DNA of 64,000 nt, from the NCBI GenBank assembly GCA_029975435.1, contig JARKPC010000276.1, positions 1-64,000 of the forward strand. Reading direction: 5' to 3'. Both the position numbers and the translations under genes were made by a program. Shown here one piece after another: positions 8,511-16,911 of this stretch. Each line of letters starts with the position of its first letter. Positions within the stretch are counted from its first letter, which is position 1. The DNA is from Propionivibrio sp. (GTDB lineage Bacteria > Pseudomonadota > Gammaproteobacteria > Burkholderiales > Rhodocyclaceae). The notes below the pieces were generated by a model. The model was not told where the DNA came from. It saw only the letters and a program-made list of their open reading frames with translations, and searched no databases.

Positions 8511-9926
8511 TTAGCAGCTGTAATACAACTCGAACTCGACCGGGTGGGTCGTCATGCGGACCTTGTTGACTTCATCCATCTTCAGTTCGAGGTAGGCATC
8601 GATCCATTCGTTGGAGAAGACACCGCCGCGGGTCAGGAAGTCGCGATCCGCGTCGAGCGCAGCCAAGGCTTCTTCGAGGCTGGCGCAGACGGTCGGGATC
8701 TTGGCATCTTCTTCCGGCGGCAGGTCGTACAGATTCTTGTCGGCGGCATCGCCCGGGTGGAGCTTGTTCATGATGCCGTCAAGACCGGCCATCAGCAGCG
8801 CCGAGAAGCACAGGTACGGGTTGGCGATCGGATCCGGGAAGCGCGTCTCGATACGGCGTGCCTTGTCGGACGCGACGTGCGGAATGCGGATCGAAGCGGA
8901 ACGGTTCTTCGCCGAATAGGCCAGCTTGACCGGCGCTTCGTAGTGCGGAACCAGGCGCTTGTAGGAGTTGGTGCCCGGATTGGTGATGGCGTTCAGCGCC
9001 TTGGCGTGCTTGATGATACCGCCGATGTAGTACAGCGCCAGTTCGGACAGGCCGGCATAGCCGTTGCCGGCGAACAGGTTCTTGCCGTCCTTCCAGATCG
9101 ACTGGTGTACGTGCATGCCGGAGCCGTTGTCGCCGACGATGGGCTTGGGCATGAAGGTCGCGGTCTTGCCATACTGGTGCGAAACGTTATGCACCACGTA
9201 CTTGAGCGTCTGCGTCCAGTCGGCGCGGCGCACCAGGGTGTTGAACAGGGTGCCGATTTCGCACTGGCCGGCGTTGGCCACTTCGTGGTGATGCACTTCG
9301 ACCGGGATGCCCAGCGACTCGAGGGTCAGGACCATGGCCGAACGGATGTCGTGCAGGCTGTCAACCGGGGGAACCGGGAAGTAGCCGCCCTTGATGCCAG
9401 GACGGTGGCCGGAGAAGCCGTTGCCTTCGTTGCGCTCGCCGGAATTCCAGGCCGCTTCGGCGGAGTGGATCTTGAGGCTGCAGCCCGACATGTCGGCGGA
9501 CCATTCAACGCCGTCGAAAATGAAGAATTCGGGTTCCGGACCAAAATAGGCGGTATCGCCGATGCCGCAAGACTTCAGGTAGGCTTCGGCGCGCTTGGCG
9601 ATCGAGCGCGGGTCGCGATCATAGCCACGGCCATCGGCCGGATCGACGACATCGCAGGTGATGACGACGGTGGTCTCGTCGTAGAACGGATCGATGTAGG
9701 CGGTCGCAGCATCGGGCATGAGCAGCATGTCGGAAGCCTGGATGCCCTTCCAACCGGCGATCGACGAACCGTCGAAAGCGTGGCCGGATTCAAACTTGTC
9801 CTCGTTGAAAGCGCTGACCGGGACGGTCACGTGCTGCTCTTTGCCACGGGTATCGGTAAAACGGAAGTCCACAAACTTGGCTTCGTTTTCCTTGATCATC
9901 TTCAGTACGTCTTGTGGGCTTGCCAT
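8511..9926 (-). CDS. glnA: Glutamine synthetase type I
   Basis: GlnA condenses glutamate and ammonia to glutamine with ATP, the central step of ammonium assimilation, as a dodecamer. The 471-aa product has the usual bacterial GSI-beta length. It shows FDGSSIAGW, the metal-binding GPEPEFF, and [10 protein letters not shown], which holds the tyrosine adenylylated by GlnE. The ATG at 9926 is preceded by AGGAGACTTTGCAA, a strong ribosome site. A longer open frame upstream to 10139 lacks homology and overlaps the promoter. Regulation by sigma-54 and NtrC is predicted from the upstream sites. Confidence 0.97.
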   Translation of the reverse strand: MASPQDVLKMIKENEAKFVDFRFTDTRGKEQHVTVPVSAFNEDKFESGHAFDGSSIAGWKGIQASDMLLMPDAATAYIDPFYDETTVVITCDVVDPADGRGYDRDPRSIAKRAEAYLKSCGIGDTAYFGPEPEFFIFDGVEWSADMSGCSLKIHSAEAAWNSGERNEGNGFSGHRPGIKGGYFPVPPVDSLHDIRSAMVLTLESLGIPVEVHHHEVANAGQCEIGTLFNTLVRRADWTQTLKYVVHNVSHQYGKTATFMPKPIVGDNGSGMHVHQSIWKDGKNLFAGNGYAGLSELALYYIGGIIKHAKALNAITNPGTNSYKRLVPHYEAPVKLAYSAKNRSASIRIPHVASDKARRIETRFPDPIANPYLCFSALLMAGLDGIMNKLHPGDAADKNLYDLPPEEDAKIPTVCASLEEALAALDADRDFLTRGGVFSNEWIDAYLELKMDEVNKVRMTTHPVEFELYYSC

Positions 9927-9989
9927 TTGCAAAGTCTCCTCGGCGGTTACCGGACATTCCGGCGACAATAAAAAGGTGCGAGGGAAACT

Positions 9990-10005
9990 AGCAGAAACCA
10001 TGCCA
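9990..10005 (-). promoter_or_regulatory. Sigma-54 (-24/-12) promoter of glnA
   Basis: The minus strand reads TGGCATGGTTTCTGCT. The invariant GG and GC dinucleotides are exactly 10 bases apart, and it is close to the TGGCAC-N5-TTGCA consensus. It would start transcription near 9979, about 50 bases upstream of the glnA ATG. Occurrence ahead of glnA with ntrBC next door makes it credible. Confidence 0.75.
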
Positions 10006-10068
10006 CCCTCACACGACCAATTTGCTGCGTTATCCCAAGGCATTATCTCCGAACGCGGAGACAAATGC

Positions 10069-10083
10069 GATCCGTTATGGTGC
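10069..10083 (-). promoter_or_regulatory. Weak NtrC-type site (promoter-proximal)
   Basis: The plus strand reads GATCCGTTATGGTGC. One half (GTGC) fits the GCAC-N7-GTGC NtrC pattern and the other (GATC) does not. Its centre is 32 bases from that of the stronger site at 10101-10115, the same spacing as the two high-affinity sites of E. coli glnA. It lies about 97 bases upstream of the predicted sigma-54 start. Confidence 0.4.
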
Positions 10084-10100
10084 GCCACGCAGACTAGAAC

Positions 10101-10115
10101 GCACCATTTCAGTGC
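10101..10115 (-). promoter_or_regulatory. NtrC-binding site upstream of glnA
   Basis: GCACCATTTCAGTGC is an exact GCAC-N7-GTGC dyad, the core of NtrC enhancer sites (E. coli glnA site: GCACCAACATGGTGC). It lies about 129 bases upstream of the predicted sigma-54 transcription start, a normal enhancer distance. Binding is inferred from the match and from the ntrBC neighbours. Confidence 0.6.
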
Positions 10116-10222
10116 ATCCCTGCGATCAACCGCCCTCACGCACCGCCGGAACCCGATGCGGACGCCCGTCCAACCGGGCGGTGAACCGGAATTATGGGTT
10201 TATACTTTAGTCTCGCCGACCG

Positions 10223-10702
10223 ATGATTGCCACACCGATGATTGCCACACCAATGGGAAAACTGACCGAAATTCTGAACAACGCCAGGAAGCGCGCAGAC
10301 GAGCTTGCATTGCCGTACGCAGGAGCGATCACGCCGGTCGAAGCCTGGGAACTATGGAAGCAGGCGCCGGGCGCCAAACTGGTCGACGTCCGTACGCGCG
10401 CCGAGTGGGACTGGGTCGGGCGCATCCCTGGCGCCATCGAGATCGAGTGGCAATCCTACCCTGGCGGGCAGCCCAACCCCGATTTCCTGGCCCAACTCCG
10501 GCGACAGGTCGATCCGGAATCGCTCGTCATGTTCATCTGCCGTAGCGGCGCGCGTTCGCACAACGCCGCTTGCCTGGCTACCGAAGCCGGCTATACGGAA
10601 TGCTACAACGTCCTCGAAGGGTTCGAGGGCAATGTTGACGGCAACGGCCAGCGCGGCAAGATTGGCGGCTGGAGACTGGCAGGACTGCCCTGGCGCAGTT
10701 GA
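10223..10702 (+). CDS. Rhodanese-like sulfurtransferase
   Basis: A single rhodanese domain of up to 159 residues. LVDVRTRAEWDWVGRIPGA is the typical CH2A motif, and the active-site loop is CRSGARS with C106 as the persulfide cysteine. No signal peptide is seen, so it should be cytoplasmic. The start is ambiguous: a 15-base sequence encoding MIATP is tandemly duplicated, giving ATGs at 10223, 10238 and 10253. The last (MGKLTE) begins the conserved part. nadA follows 44 bases downstream; a sulfur-transfer role linked to its Fe-S cluster is only a guess. Confidence 0.85.
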   Translation: MIATPMIATPMGKLTEILNNARKRADELALPYAGAITPVEAWELWKQAPGAKLVDVRTRAEWDWVGRIPGAIEIEWQSYPGGQPNPDFLAQLRRQVDPESLVMFICRSGARSHNAACLATEAGYTECYNVLEGFEGNVDGNGQRGKIGGWRLAGLPWRS

Positions 10703-10746
10703 CACACCCCGCCGAAAAAAACCGGCTCTCCCTTGAGATTCCACCC

Positions 10747-11844
10747 ATGAACACCCCAAGCATCGACTTCGCCCTTTACAGCCAAATGCCCGACGCCGAA
10801 TGCCACGCGCGCATTCACGCGGCCCGCGCCGCGCTCGGCAAACAGGTGGTCATCCTCTGCCACCATTACCAGCGCGCCGACGTTTATCAGTACGCCGACC
10901 TGACCGGCGACTCGCTCAAGCTCTCGCGGCTGGCTTCCCAAGCCGACGCCGAATACATCATTTTCTGCGGCGTGCATTTCATGGCCGAAGTGGCCGACAT
11001 CATGTCCAAGCCGCACCAGATCTCGATCCTCCCCGATCTGGCGGCAGGCTGCTCGATGGCCGACATGGCCAACCTGGCCAAGGTGGAGCGCTGCTGGCGC
11101 GAATTGAACGAGGTGCTGAACGCCGAGGAACAAGTCACGCCGGTCACCTACATCAACTCGGCCGCCGATCTGAAGGCTTTTTGCGGCCGCCACGGCGGCA
11201 TCGTGTGCACCTCGTCGAACGCCGGGACGATCGCCGAATGGGCGTTCCGGCAGCGCGAAAAGATCCTGTTCTTCCCGGACCAGCACCTCGGACGCTGGAC
11301 CGGCCACAAGATGGGCATCCCGCTCGACGAAATGATGGTCTGGGATCCCGACCTCGAGAGGGGCGGACTGACGCCGGAACAGATTCGCAAGGCGAAGCTG
11401 CTGCTCTGGAAAGGGCATTGCTCGGTGCACCAGATGTTCCAGCCGGCGCATATCCGCAAGTTCCGCGCCGAACATCCCGACGGGCTGGTCATTTCCCATC
11501 CCGAATGCTGCTTCGAGGTTTGCCAGTTGTCCGATTACGTCGGCTCGACCGAGCACATCGTCAAGATCGTCAAGGAAGCCCCGCCCAACACGCGCGGGCT
11601 GGTCGGCACCGAACTCAATCTGGTCAACCGCCTGGCCGAGGAAGTGAAACCCGACGGCAAGATCGTGCAGTTCATGTCCCCGACGGTTTGCATGTGCTCG
11701 ACGATGCAGCGCATCGATCCGCAGCACCTGGCATGGACGCTGGACAACCTGGCCGCCGGCCACATCGTCAACCACATCAAGGTGCCCGAGCACGAAGCCG
11801 GCCCGGCAAAACTGGCGCTGGAAAGGATGCTCGCGGTTTCGTGA
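10747..11844 (+). CDS. nadA: Quinolinate synthase
   Basis: NadA condenses iminoaspartate with dihydroxyacetone phosphate to quinolinate in de novo NAD synthesis, using a [4Fe-4S] cluster. The 365-aa protein has the family landmarks CHHYQRADVYQYAD, FCGVHFMAE, TSSNAGT, SHPECC and SPTVCMCSTM, which include the three cluster cysteines. I chose the ATG at 10747 (MNTPSIDF). A start 48 bases upstream would add residues from the rhodanese trailer. nadB and nadC are not in the window. The EEP gene follows after five bases, so the two are likely co-transcribed. Confidence 0.96.
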   Translation: MNTPSIDFALYSQMPDAECHARIHAARAALGKQVVILCHHYQRADVYQYADLTGDSLKLSRLASQADAEYIIFCGVHFMAEVADIMSKPHQISILPDLAAGCSMADMANLAKVERCWRELNEVLNAEEQVTPVTYINSAADLKAFCGRHGGIVCTSSNAGTIAEWAFRQREKILFFPDQHLGRWTGHKMGIPLDEMMVWDPDLERGGLTPEQIRKAKLLLWKGHCSVHQMFQPAHIRKFRAEHPDGLVISHPECCFEVCQLSDYVGSTEHIVKIVKEAPPNTRGLVGTELNLVNRLAEEVKPDGKIVQFMSPTVCMCSTMQRIDPQHLAWTLDNLAAGHIVNHIKVPEHEAGPAKLALERMLAVS

Positions 11845-11849
11845 GCCCC

Positions 11850-12617
11850 ATGAAAAAATCCGGCCTGCGCATCGTCACCTACAACATCCACAAGGGCTTC
11901 TCGCAATTCAACCGGCACTTGATGGTGCACGAACTGCGCGAGCAATTGCGGCTTCTGGGGGCCGACATTGTCTTTCTCCAGGAAGTGCAGGGCGAACACA
12001 ATCTCCATGCCGCGCTGGTCGACGGCTGGCCGGAGGAACCGCAGCACGATTTCCTCGCCGCCGATGTCTGGCAATCGACGGCCTACGCCAGCAACGTCGT
12101 TTACGACCACGGGCACCACGGCAACGCCATTCTTTCGCGCTTTCCGATCGAGCACAGCTTCAACCAGGACGTCACGCACATGCGTTTCGAGCGGCGCGGA
12201 CTGTTGCACTGCAAGATCGACCTTCCGACAGGGCAGAAGCCGCTGCACTGCGTCTGCGTGCACCTTTCGCTCTTCGCACGATCAAGACGCCGGCAGCTGG
12301 ATGCGCTGGCCACCTACCTCGAAAGCATTGCGGACCAGGACTCGCCGCTGGTCATCGCCGGCGACTTCAATGACTGGCGCAACGAAGCCGACACCTTGCT
12401 GGCGCAACGCCTCGGCCTGAGCGAGGTATTCGGCGGGCAGGGCGGCGATTCGGGAGCCCCCGGGCGCAGTTTCCCGGCCAAGCGCCCGGTGCTTCGACTG
12501 GACCGGATCTATGTCCGGGGCTTCTCGGTGAAGCACGCCAAGGTGCATTCCGGCAAGCCATGGTCGAAGATCTCCGACCACGCGGCGCTCTCGGCGCACT
12601 TGTCTTTCGGACCGTAG
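11850..12617 (+). CDS. Endonuclease/exonuclease/phosphatase (EEP) family protein, YbhP-like
   Basis: The 255-aa product has the full EEP signature: VTYNIHKGF near the start, the metal-binding FLQEVQGEH, HHGNAILSRF, GDFNDW and the terminal KISDHAALSAHL. The family includes DNase I-like nucleases and phosphodiesterases. In proteobacteria this subgroup (YbhP) is often adjacent to a cardiolipin synthase, which is absent here. There is no signal peptide. The start lies five bases after the nadA stop. The substrate is unknown. Confidence 0.8.
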   Translation: MKKSGLRIVTYNIHKGFSQFNRHLMVHELREQLRLLGADIVFLQEVQGEHNLHAALVDGWPEEPQHDFLAADVWQSTAYASNVVYDHGHHGNAILSRFPIEHSFNQDVTHMRFERRGLLHCKIDLPTGQKPLHCVCVHLSLFARSRRRQLDALATYLESIADQDSPLVIAGDFNDWRNEADTLLAQRLGLSEVFGGQGGDSGAPGRSFPAKRPVLRLDRIYVRGFSVKHAKVHSGKPWSKISDHAALSAHLSFGP

Positions 12618-12722
12618 CTCATTCCGTTTCCAGATCATTCGTGACACGAAGACAAGCCGCAGACAGCGCGGATAGCACGGCAAGGCGATGTCGACACAGT
12701 CACGGATGGCCTAAGAATGGAA

Positions 12723-14360
12723 TCAGGCGCGGGGAGGACTCGCGCACACCTGGTTCCGCCCCGCGGATTTCGCGGCGTACATGGCATCGTCCGCCCGCGC
12801 GATCAACTGTTCGGGGGTTTCGCCGGACCATTGCGCCACACCGATGCTTACCGAGACCCGCAGAGCATCTCCTCCCCCGAAAACGGGAGTGTTCTGAACT
12901 GCAACGCGGATTCGCTCGGCCAGTTCCGTGGCACCATCCACCGAGGTCTGAGGCATCAGCACGGCAAACTCTTCGCCGCCGAAGCGGGCCGCCAGATCGC
13001 TGTTGCGCACGCACTGGCCCACCGTCTGCGCAAACGTCCTGAGCACCGCATCACCCGCCGCGTGACCGAACTGGTCATTGACCGACTTGAAGTGATCAAT
13101 ATCCAGGATTGCCAGCGAACATGGCAGACCGAATCGCGCTGATCGGTGCAGTTCGCCGTCCAGCCGTTCGAGGAAATGGCGCCGGTTGGCCAAGCCGGTG
13201 AGTGCGTCGAAACGCGCCTGGATCCGCAGCTCCTCGTTCAAGTTGACGAGTTCTGCGTTGACTCGAGCAATCTCCGCGCGCTGCGCCCTCCCCTGCAGAA
13301 AGTGCACCACGGCAGCCATGGCGCTGGCGATGAGCAGCCCGCCACCGATGAGCAGAACAGCGAACAGCCAGATGCCCTCGTGGCGAAAACTGGACAATTC
13401 GGCGACACCCCGGAACACCCAGATTTTGAGGATATCGGTCTGATGATCGTAAACCGCACTGACCATCGGCAACTCCTGTCCGGGAAAATGCTGAAGCATC
13501 AACTCGCCGACCTTCTCCGGCCGGATATCGACCGTCTCGAACTGATCGCTTAAATATCGGCTCAGCCTTTCGGCCGGAGCCAGTCGCATCACCGTGGCTT
13601 GGGGAACGGTCTTCATGCGCAAGGTTTCGTCGCCGGAGATGATGATGACCCCGTATTCATCGGTAACGAAGGACGTCCTCTCGGTCATCATCCTCGACAG
13701 ACGCGTCCCGTCGATTTTCACCACGACCGCGCCGAGAAAGGCTCCGTTCCGCAGTACGGCCGCCGAATAGAAGATTCCCGGCATGTTGCTGGTACGACCC
13801 ACGGCAAATTGGCGGCCTTCACCCTCCCGGCGAGCCAAGCGGAAATAATCCCGGTCCGCGTAGTTGACGCCCGTTGCCGAGGATTCCGGAGAAAACCCGG
13901 CAGACACCACGCAGTCGCCGGCGGCGTTGACCACCCAGATCTGATCGATGTCCAGATCTGCAAGGACGGCCTCGAGCCTGGACACCAGCCCGGACAGCCG
14001 GGAATCGCTCTCCAGTGCCTGACGAAATACCGGAGTCGGAAACGCAGAAGGCTGGACATCGGGACCATAGGCCGCCAGCGCGCTCTCGATCTCGGGATGC
14101 CTGGCCAGGACCTTGGGTATGCTGCGCAGATAGGCCAGCGAGAATCCCACCTTCGACCCGATGTTCGCAGCGATCGCCGCAACGGTATCCTGCTCCTTCT
14201 CGACCAGCCTGGAAGAGCGTTCGCGGGTCAGCGCCTCCACCGCCAGATGGGCCGCCACCGCCCACAGAATCACCAGCAACAGGCTCAGCCAGACAAAGCG
14301 GCGCCGGCCCCGCGGAGCAACCAACGTTGTAGAGATTTCTGGCAGGATCGACATGGGCAA
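12723..14360 (-). CDS. Membrane diguanylate cyclase with periplasmic Cache sensor
   Basis: The 545-aa protein has a transmembrane helix at about residues 22-45 and a periplasmic double-Cache-like domain (YADRDYFRLA and VGRTSNMPG are typical). A second helix lies at about 330-355, then a short coiled coil and a C-terminal GGDEF domain. The active-site loop is GGEEF (461-465), and RNSD five residues earlier is a good inhibitory I-site (RxxD). It should make cyclic di-GMP in response to an extracytoplasmic ligand, with product inhibition. No EAL domain. It converges with the EEP gene and lies downstream of gluQ. Confidence 0.9.
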   Translation of the reverse strand: MPMSILPEISTTLVAPRGRRRFVWLSLLLVILWAVAAHLAVEALTRERSSRLVEKEQDTVAAIAANIGSKVGFSLAYLRSIPKVLARHPEIESALAAYGPDVQPSAFPTPVFRQALESDSRLSGLVSRLEAVLADLDIDQIWVVNAAGDCVVSAGFSPESSATGVNYADRDYFRLARREGEGRQFAVGRTSNMPGIFYSAAVLRNGAFLGAVVVKIDGTRLSRMMTERTSFVTDEYGVIIISGDETLRMKTVPQATVMRLAPAERLSRYLSDQFETVDIRPEKVGELMLQHFPGQELPMVSAVYDHQTDILKIWVFRGVAELSSFRHEGIWLFAVLLIGGGLLIASAMAAVVHFLQGRAQRAEIARVNAELVNLNEELRIQARFDALTGLANRRHFLERLDGELHRSARFGLPCSLAILDIDHFKSVNDQFGHAAGDAVLRTFAQTVGQCVRNSDLAARFGGEEFAVLMPQTSVDGATELAERIRVAVQNTPVFGGGDALRVSVSIGVAQWSGETPEQLIARADDAMYAAKSAGRNQVCASPPRA

Positions 14361-14398
14361 TGCCCCCGTGGGCTGGCGAGTAAGCAGCTTACCCCGAT

Positions 14399-15352
14399 TC
14401 AGGAATTGCCGGCGCCCGCCGGAACATCCCCGGGAAAAGCGGCGCGCACCGCGGGCACCTTCTCAATCGACCACTCGCCGATTGCCCAGTTCCAGAATTC
14501 GGTGGTCGATGCCCGGCACAGACATTCCGGAACCTGATAGCCCAGAAAGCGCAGCACCCGCGCCAGCACTTCGGTACCTTGCTCGGGCAACACCGCCGCC
14601 GCATGGGTCTGCTTGGACAGTTTTTCGCCCGCCTGATTGACGGCCACCGGGAGATGCGCGTAGCGCGGCTCGGGCAATCCCAGGCATTGCTGCAACCACA
14701 GCTGGCGCGGCGTCGAATCGAGCAGATCGACCCCGCGCACGATGGAATTGACCCCCTGGACCGCATCATCGACGACGACCGCCAACTGGTACGCATACTG
14801 CCCGTCGGCGCGCAACAGCACGAAGTCTCCCACGTCGCGCTCCAGATTCTGGCGTGACTCCCCCTGGATACGGTCGCGGAGGACGAATTCCCGGTCCGGA
14901 ACACGCAACCGCCAGGCCCGCGCTGCCGCTCCCTCCTTGAGCCCCGCGCGGCAGGTTCCCGGATAGACCAGTCCGCCATCGATCGAAGGCCGCGACGTCG
15001 CGGCGGCAATCTCGCTGCGCGAACAGGAGCAGGGATACACATGCCCCGCGAGTTGCAGGCGCACCAGAGCGGCATGATAGAGATCGATGCGCCGGCTCTG
15101 GTAAACCACCTCGCCATCCCACTCGAAACCGAATCCCTCGAGAGTCTTCAGAATCCCGTCGGCGGCACCGGGAACGGTCCTCGGCGCGTCGACATCCTCG
15201 ATGCGCACCAGCCATTCGCCGCCATTGGCCCGGGCGTCGAGGTAACTTCCGGCGGCAGCCACCAGCGAGCCGAAGTGCAGCGGCCCGGTCGGCGACGGGG
15301 CAAAACGGCCACGATAAGCGGATGGCCGAGATGAACTTCCTCCGTCAGCCAT
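14399..15352 (-). CDS. gluQ: Glutamyl-Q tRNA(Asp) synthetase
   Basis: GluQ-RS attaches glutamate to queuosine at the wobble position of tRNA-Asp. The 317-aa protein matches the family length and lacks the anticodon-binding half of GluRS. It has RFAPSPTGPLHFGSLVAA (class I HIGH-like element), zinc cysteines in YPCSCSRSE and YPGTC, and KLSKQ in place of KMSKS. It is the last recognisable core gene before the accessory island at 15.4-20.7 kb. Confidence 0.94.
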   Translation of the reverse strand: MADGGSSSRPSAYRGRFAPSPTGPLHFGSLVAAAGSYLDARANGGEWLVRIEDVDAPRTVPGAADGILKTLEGFGFEWDGEVVYQSRRIDLYHAALVRLQLAGHVYPCSCSRSEIAAATSRPSIDGGLVYPGTCRAGLKEGAAARAWRLRVPDREFVLRDRIQGESRQNLERDVGDFVLLRADGQYAYQLAVVVDDAVQGVNSIVRGVDLLDSTPRQLWLQQCLGLPEPRYAHLPVAVNQAGEKLSKQTHAAAVLPEQGTEVLARVLRFLGYQVPECLCRASTTEFWNWAIGEWSIEKVPAVRAAFPGDVPAGAGNS

Positions 15353-15809
15353 GGCGATGGCCGAGTGCGGTCAGACGTTAAACCGCAATTGATGGCTTGA
15401 AGCCCTGCAAATACGAGGCGTGTGATTTTTCATATTCATTTCATACCCGCTTTCATACCCGGTTTTGATTTTTCGTATGGGTTGCCGCCGTCCCGCCGGC
15501 GCCGACTCTCAGCGCCCTTCGATTATCTCTGATCCTTTGACCGCCCGCCACCACCCGCTTACCCCCTTCACCGCGCCGTCACGGCATGGCGCAAGGGTGT
15601 TGCTTCGCTCCGCTGCCGCTTGGCTATCGTGGTCACCAGTTGCTGCAAACCCGAACCCCTGCGCGCTCGCCTTCATCGACCTTGCATAACTCTTTTGTTC
15701 TTCCTCGGAGATTGTCGGACAATAGCGGTTGTCATCGGATGACTATTTGTCGGGGGAAGTCTGTGCGCCGATTCCACCCTTGAACTGCAAACAATAAAAA
15801 GGGGCAGTA
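15353..15809 (+). other. Non-coding left boundary of accessory island
   Basis: This 457-base stretch holds no convincing gene. Near its left end TTTCATACCCG occurs twice in 22 bases (about 15437-15459), and GTATGGG follows in inverted orientation at about 15476. Near its right end, TTGTCGGACAA and the dyad GTCATCGGATGAC (about 15713-15742) lie some 70-95 bases ahead of the truncated helicase gene and could be its promoter or operator. No tRNA or clear attachment site was found. Confidence 0.5.
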
Positions 15810-15941
15810 ATGGACGTTTTCCAGTTTCGTGAGCGCCTGGTGGGCGACTACGAGTCATTCACCCGCAGCACGCCAAAAGGTTGGGGGCACTCATCTGACC
15901 GTAGAGTTGCTAAAACAACTCCCGGTGCTTGTGCCGTCTAG
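15810..15941 (+). pseudogene. Remnant: N-terminus of a DEAD/DEAH-type helicase
   Basis: The ATG at 15810 opens MDVFQFRERLVGDYESFTRS, the characteristic start of large DEAD/DEAH-box (DUF1998-linked) helicases found in phage-defence loci. After about 20 codons (near 15870) the similarity ends abruptly. The frame continues through unrelated sequence, which is methylase DNA read out of frame, to a stop at 15941. I read this as one end of an internal deletion whose other end is the methylase remnant that follows. A 43-aa peptide could still be translated. Recognition is from memory of the family's N-terminus. Confidence 0.6.
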
Positions 15942-16290
15942 TTTTTCCCCACGAGATTCTGCGTACTTGCTACCGCGCCTGACTGAACTGTTCTACGTCA
16001 GCAAAGCAATGGGACCCTTCGCCCGCGACCTCGGCCATGACGGCCCGCCCTTCGCGTGGAACCCGGAGCGCCGCGCCTTGCTGCGCGCCGAACTCGACGC
16101 CTACTACGCCAAGCTCTACGGCCTGACCCGCGACGAACTGCGCTACATTCTCGACCCCGCCGACATCTACGGTGACGACTACCCCTCCGAAACCTTTCGT
16201 GTCCTCAAAAATAACGAAACCCGCCACTTCGGCGAATACCGCACCCGCCGCCTAGTGCTGGAGGCGTGGGATCGGCTATCAGGAAGCTAA
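15871..16290 (+). pseudogene. Remnant: C-terminus of Eco57I-type DNA methylase
   Basis: About 140 codons match the C-terminal end of large class I / Eco57I-like adenine methylases. Landmarks are RQKVGGTHLTVELLKQLPVL, then GPPFAWNPERRALLRAELDA, YGLTRDELRYILDP and EYRTRRLVLEAWDRL before the stop. The catalytic NPPY domain and over a thousand expected residues are missing. The frame differs from that of the helicase remnant. A GTG at 15829 could express a 153-aa product, but it would have no catalytic residues. The next gene starts six bases after the stop, so the two were once one operon. Confidence 0.75.
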
Positions 16291-16296
16291 CAAACA

Positions 16297-16911
16297 ATGT
16301 CCACGATCACAATCCGAACCTTGACTGAATCACCCAAACCCATACTTTTGATTGAAGGTGAAACCAACCTGGTTGCCAACCTCAAGTTCCGGTGCGATGC
16401 ATATTGGTTGATTGATCAACTCGACCCCGATCACAAATATGATCTTCTCGGCAGCAAGTTTCGTGGTGTTGGCATTGACCGACTTGCGCAGGTCTTAAGC
16501 ACTGGAATCGATGTCGTTCCAAGCGACGCACCAATTTTCGCGGATCGCCTCGACAAGGCACTGGAGTACGGCGGTGTCCCTAAAGTCGTCCTCGCGCTGG
16601 ACCCGACGAAACTAGATCGGACATTTCGTGAAGTCTCTGCCAACACGGATCCCGATGCAATTGCCGAACTGAAAAAAACATTTCCTACTGAGATTAAGAG
16701 CGATTGTGGAACCATGCTGTGGCTGACCAAACTGTCATTTGAGGATCGTCGTGCTACAAAATCCTATGAACGAGATTACGCATGGTGGATTCCTGGAAAT
16801 TCAATGGAGGCACTGCGTGCAGTGTTGCTCTTTACGGACTCGATTCAGGCAGTTACCGATCCGCTGTCAGCGTTTATTGTTCAACATGGAGCCACGGCCA
16901 GGGAGTCGTAA
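16297..16911 (+). CDS. Hypothetical protein, first gene of the five-gene island cluster
   Basis: A 204-aa soluble protein of unrecognised family, with no signal peptide or membrane helix. Its base composition is lower in GC than the core genes around it. FRGVGIDRLAQVLSTGIDV, then DRLDKALEYGG and VVLALDPTKL, vaguely resemble the R/ST order of ADP-ribosyltransferase folds, but the third catalytic residue cannot be assigned, so no function is claimed. It starts six bases after the methylase remnant, and its TAA overlaps the ATG of the HEPN gene (TAATG), so translation is coupled. Confidence 0.7.
   Translation: MSTITIRTLTESPKPILLIEGETNLVANLKFRCDAYWLIDQLDPDHKYDLLGSKFRGVGIDRLAQVLSTGIDVVPSDAPIFADRLDKALEYGGVPKVVLALDPTKLDRTFREVSANTDPDAIAELKKTFPTEIKSDCGTMLWLTKLSFEDRRATKSYERDYAWWIPGNSMEALRAVLLFTDSIQAVTDPLSAFIVQHGATARES

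Noticed and set aside
10080-10108. TGGTGCG ... CGCACCA wide inverted repeat near glnA as an operator
   Set aside because: The 15-base gap does not match known sites. The individual halves are better explained as parts of the two NtrC-type sites.
12618-12722. Terminator between the EEP and diguanylate cyclase genes
   Set aside because: No stem followed by a T tract could be found.
15586-15809. Possible small coding frames in the left island boundary
   Set aside because: Frames of about 60-70 codons have no ribosome site or conserved features.
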